From Shimia sp. (GTDB lineage Bacteria > Pseudomonadota > Alphaproteobacteria > Rhodobacterales > Rhodobacteraceae): a stretch of 54,358 nt of DNA. The position numbers were made by a program, and so were the translations under genes. The stretch lies in contig JAAENN010000277.1 of assembly GCA_024224295.1 (NCBI GenBank), forward strand, positions 1 to 54,358, read 5' to 3'. Below, piece after piece: positions 51,854 to 54,358 of the stretch. The stretch's first letter is position 1, and each line of letters opens with the position of its first letter. Below the pieces are notes generated by a model. The model was not told where the DNA came from, did not search any database, and saw nothing but the letters and a program-made list of their open reading frames with translations.

Positions 51854-53176
51854 TTAAGAAGAGGGCGGAACAGAGCGCCCAAGAACCAGATCAGCCCGCA
51901 ATCCACCGAGGCGATCACTTTGACCAAGACGCAATATTCCACCGTGAGCCCGTGCGACATCTGCCGCAATGGACAGCCCCAGTCCAACACCCATTCCTTT
52001 GTTTTGATTGCGGCCAGGTTCCAATCGCGCGAAGGGCTTTAAAGCTTCTTCATGATGCTCAGCCGAAATGCCCGGCCCATCATCTTCGACACGAACGCGC
52101 AGATAACGATCCGTGACTTGAACCGACACCTCCGCGCAATTGGCATATCGAATAGCATTGCCTATGAGATTTTCGATGGCACGTCGCGCCGTCGCAGGGC
52201 GTAAGGAAACCAGACCATCTCCATCGATCTCTTGCATCGACACTTGCGCACCTGAGCGGGCAAAATCTTTAACAATTTTCTGAACAAAATCGACCGCTTC
52301 AACACGGTCGTTTTCGTCTTCGTATGCCCCGCGCGCGAAATTGAGAAAGGCATCCAGCATGCTTTGCATTTCTTCGATGTCTCGTTCGAGCGGTTCCCGG
52401 TCTTCGTCGTCCAGAAGTGATACACCCAACTTGAAGCGGGTTAATGGGGTGCGTAGGTCATGACTGACGCCGGACAACAGGAGTGTTCTTTGTTCAATTT
52501 GCCGTTCAATCCGCGCCCGCATATCCAAAAAGGCGTTACCGGCCGCACGAACTTCAACAGCACCGCCTGGGGAGTATGGGACGCTTTGCCCGCGTCCAAA
52601 GGCTTCGGAAGCCGCCGCCAAGCGCTTTATGGGGCGCAATTGGTTGCGCAGATAAAGATAGGCCACAAATGTAAGAAGAGCGCCAAAAAACACCATGTTC
52701 ACAATTAGCTGGTGTGAGTTGGACGCCGAAACTCTACGACGATCAAAGCTCAAGACAAGATTGCTCTCAGGATGTCGTAGGTGCAGGTGCACCTGACCTT
52801 TTTCCGCCAGTTGGATAGCGGTTATTTCTGGAATGTATTTTTTGATTTCCCGTGAAATTATGAAGGCAGAAAAGTCGTACCACACGCGCGTGTCATTGGT
52901 TTCTACCTGGTCTACGTATTCAACGCGCATATCCAAAGTTTCTAGGATTATGGGCAAGGCGCCAGGAACTTCATTGGATCTCTCAAGCCCTTCTAAAACC
53001 AAAAAAATCTCTCGCGTTACAGCTTGAGTCATCTGTTCGGTCACGCCTTCAAAATGGCGTGTGATCAACCCAAATGAGACCACTAGCTGCAAGAGCACAA
53101 CAGGCAAAACCAGAATGAGCGCAGCCCGTCCATAAAGACTGCGAGGCATATAGTGTTTGAGCCACTTAAAGAACAT
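51854..53176 (-). CDS. EnvZ-like membrane histidine kinase
   Basis: The 440-residue protein has two membrane segments (around residues 15-40 and 155-180) flanking a periplasmic loop, a HAMP linker, a HisKA H-box (LSGVSHDLRTPLTRFKLG, His phosphorylation site) and an ATPase domain. Visible ATPase motifs are ENLIGNAIRYA (N-box), DDGPGIS and MGVGLGLSIAADVARAHGG (G-boxes). It resembles EnvZ-type osmosensing kinases of alphaproteobacteria. An OmpR-like response regulator is normally adjacent upstream; here the next gene upstream is divergent. The start at 53176 follows AAGG at 8-9 nt; six in-frame codons upstream are possible. Confidence 0.85.
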   Translation of the reverse strand: MFFKWLKHYMPRSLYGRAALILVLPVVLLQLVVSFGLITRHFEGVTEQMTQAVTREIFLVLEGLERSNEVPGALPIILETLDMRVEYVDQVETNDTRVWYDFSAFIISREIKKYIPEITAIQLAEKGQVHLHLRHPESNLVLSFDRRRVSASNSHQLIVNMVFFGALLTFVAYLYLRNQLRPIKRLAAASEAFGRGQSVPYSPGGAVEVRAAGNAFLDMRARIERQIEQRTLLLSGVSHDLRTPLTRFKLGVSLLDDEDREPLERDIEEMQSMLDAFLNFARGAYEDENDRVEAVDFVQKIVKDFARSGAQVSMQEIDGDGLVSLRPATARRAIENLIGNAIRYANCAEVSVQVTDRYLRVRVEDDGPGISAEHHEEALKPFARLEPGRNQNKGMGVGLGLSIAADVARAHGGILRLGQSDRLGGLRADLVLGRSVPPSS

Positions 53177-53217
53177 GCGTAGACCTTGCCTCATTAACGT
53201 CTGTAGAGAGGTAGACC

Positions 53218-54132
53218 ATGGACGCGCAAATGTTGGCTTTCAACCCTGAACCGGGGGAGGCTTCGCGGCTGGAAACCAGAGTACGGCGCATCCTGGCCCC
53301 CAATCCTTCACCAATGACCTTCCGTGGTACAAACACCTATCTGATTGGCGATACCGATCTCGCTGTTGTTGACCCTGGCCCCGACAGCGCGTCACATCTG
53401 CAAGCGATCTTAAGCGCCGTGTATTCGGGACAGAGCATCACGCACATTTGTGTTACGCATGCTCACCTTGACCACTCCGGTTTAGCGAAGGCACTTTCGA
53501 TGGAAACTGGTGCACCAATTATCGCCTATGGCGGTCCTAGTTCGGGGCGAAGCTCAGTAATGCAACAGTTGGCGTCCTCTGGCCTTGCTGGAGGCGGGGA
53601 AGGTGTCGACAAAAACTTTTGTCCAGATATGCAGGTTTCTGATGGGGACGTGATCCGGGGGCCGGACTGGACATTGGATGTGTTTCATACACCGGGCCAT
53701 TTTGGTAACCACATTGCATTCGGCTTTGAAGACATGTGTTTTGTAGGTGATCACGTGATGGGCTGGGCGAGTTCGTTGGTATCTCCGCCCGATGGCGATC
53801 TAACGGACTTTATGACCTCCTGCGAAAAATTACGCGCACGGCGCTGGAGGGTGTTTCACGCAGGCCATGGCGCGCCCATCGAGAATCCGGCGGAGCGGCT
53901 GGATTGGTTGATTGCGCATCGGAAGTCACGCGAGGTAGAGATTTTGTCTGCACTTGAAAGTGGTCCCGCCACAGCCGAAGCGCTTGCAGTCTTGATTTAC
54001 AAACACACCCCTGCTGAGTTGCTTCCCGCGGCCACTCGAAACGTCTTTGCGCACCTTGTTGATTTGAAAGGGAAAAGACAAGTTTCTTCAATCGGAGACC
54101 TACGCGCGGAAGCGATTTTTGAACTTCAGTGA
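53218..54132 (+). CDS. MBL-fold metallo-hydrolase (LACTB2-like)
   Basis: The 304-residue protein has the HxHxDH zinc signature THAHLDHSG (His81, His83, Asp85, His86), TNTYLIGDTDLAVVDPGPDS at the start of the fold, HTPGHFGNH and FVGDHVMGW. A short C-terminal winged-helix-like extension follows. Closest family by layout is the LACTB2/RNase-type group of MBL hydrolases; the substrate is unknown. GAGAGG lies 6 nt before the ATG. It is divergent from the EnvZ-like kinase with only 41 nt between starts. Confidence 0.8.
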   Translation: MDAQMLAFNPEPGEASRLETRVRRILAPNPSPMTFRGTNTYLIGDTDLAVVDPGPDSASHLQAILSAVYSGQSITHICVTHAHLDHSGLAKALSMETGAPIIAYGGPSSGRSSVMQQLASSGLAGGGEGVDKNFCPDMQVSDGDVIRGPDWTLDVFHTPGHFGNHIAFGFEDMCFVGDHVMGWASSLVSPPDGDLTDFMTSCEKLRARRWRVFHAGHGAPIENPAERLDWLIAHRKSREVEILSALESGPATAEALAVLIYKHTPAELLPAATRNVFAHLVDLKGKRQVSSIGDLRAEAIFELQ

Positions 54133-54242
54133 TTTTTTTTGCTTAAATTCAAAAAACTTCAAAAAACCCTCTGGACGTCCCTGAAAACCATAGTTATACC
54201 CCGCCACATCTTCAGAGACACACTCTGATAGACACAAAATGT

Positions 54243-54317
54243 TCCGGCGTAGCTCAGCGGTAGAGCAGTTGACTGTTAATCAATTGGTCGTAGGTTCGAT
54301 CCCTACCGCCGGAGCCA
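54243..54317 (+). tRNA. tRNA-Asn(GTT)
   Basis: A 75-nt cloverleaf: acceptor TCCGGCG pairs with CGCCGGA (7 bp), D-arm GCTC-AGCGGTA-GAGC, anticodon stem-loop with loop CTGTTAA (anticodon GTT), T-arm with TTCGATC, discriminator G and encoded CCA at 54315-54317. All stems pair. Confidence 0.97.
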
Positions 54318-54358
54318 TTCTTCCTGTGAATCAGCTAATGATTTGCGGGAGTTGGCAA

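Overview
The window looks like chromosomal DNA of a marine alphaproteobacterium of the Rhodobacteraceae (Roseobacter group). The evidence is gene content: a Mur/Fur-type regulator of alphaproteobacterial form, a dimethylglycine-dehydrogenase-like GcvT oxidoreductase, a phenylacetate (paa) cluster with a TetR-type regulator, a pterin-binding methyltransferase next to metF and a 'virulence factor' domain protein, and a 77-residue protein family I know mainly from this group. The species cannot be named from sequence alone.

Layout. 1-250: the end of an integrated element, marked by the 3' part of a tRNA-Arg gene. 251-1649: gene-poor DNA with a decayed IS3-type transposase fragment. 1650-5240: a large secreted RTX protein with a glycoside-hydrolase-like N-terminus. 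5255-13072 (all minus strand): MobA-like nucleotidyltransferase, GcvT-family oxidoreductase, Fur/Mur regulator, PhzF-like isomerase, EEP hydrolase, SelO and a nucleoside hydrolase. 13240-16568: selenium genes, a fused NADH-dehydrogenase-like/SelD protein converging on tRNA 2-selenouridine synthase.

16648-27088: phenylacetate degradation. paaZ is divergent from paaI-paaK-paaR; two tandem copies of a small exported protein follow; then paaJABCDE on the minus strand. A shared 14-bp operator-like site sits upstream of both paa transcription units. 27520-33874: a periplasmic nitrate reductase operon, napFDAGHBC, with an FNR-like box about 70 nt upstream of the first start codon. 33898-37853: hairpins, a short ORF, a YihY-type membrane protein, an acyl-CoA ligase, a small conserved protein, and a TetR regulator bracketed by four operator-like palindromes.

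38036-40370: a corrinoid methyltransferase/metF/virulence-factor-domain operon, probably methyl transfer for methionine synthesis. 40654-43817: exopolyphosphatase, rlmE, a small protein, and an LpxL-like acyltransferase. 43974-51002: a surface-sugar locus with neuA-, neuB- and neuC-like nonulosonate genes, three glycosyltransferase-like genes and waaA (Kdo transferase). 51095-54317: a diguanylate cyclase, an EnvZ-like histidine kinase without an adjacent regulator, an MBL-fold hydrolase and tRNA-Asn.

No CRISPR array, phage structural gene or toxin-antitoxin pair was recognised. The observations I rate highest are the likely pterin-binding component of a split methionine synthase, the paired paa operators, the operator array around the second TetR gene, a Cys-to-Arg change in an Fe-S motif of NapH, and a possible Cys-codon leader peptide plus terminator in front of selD.
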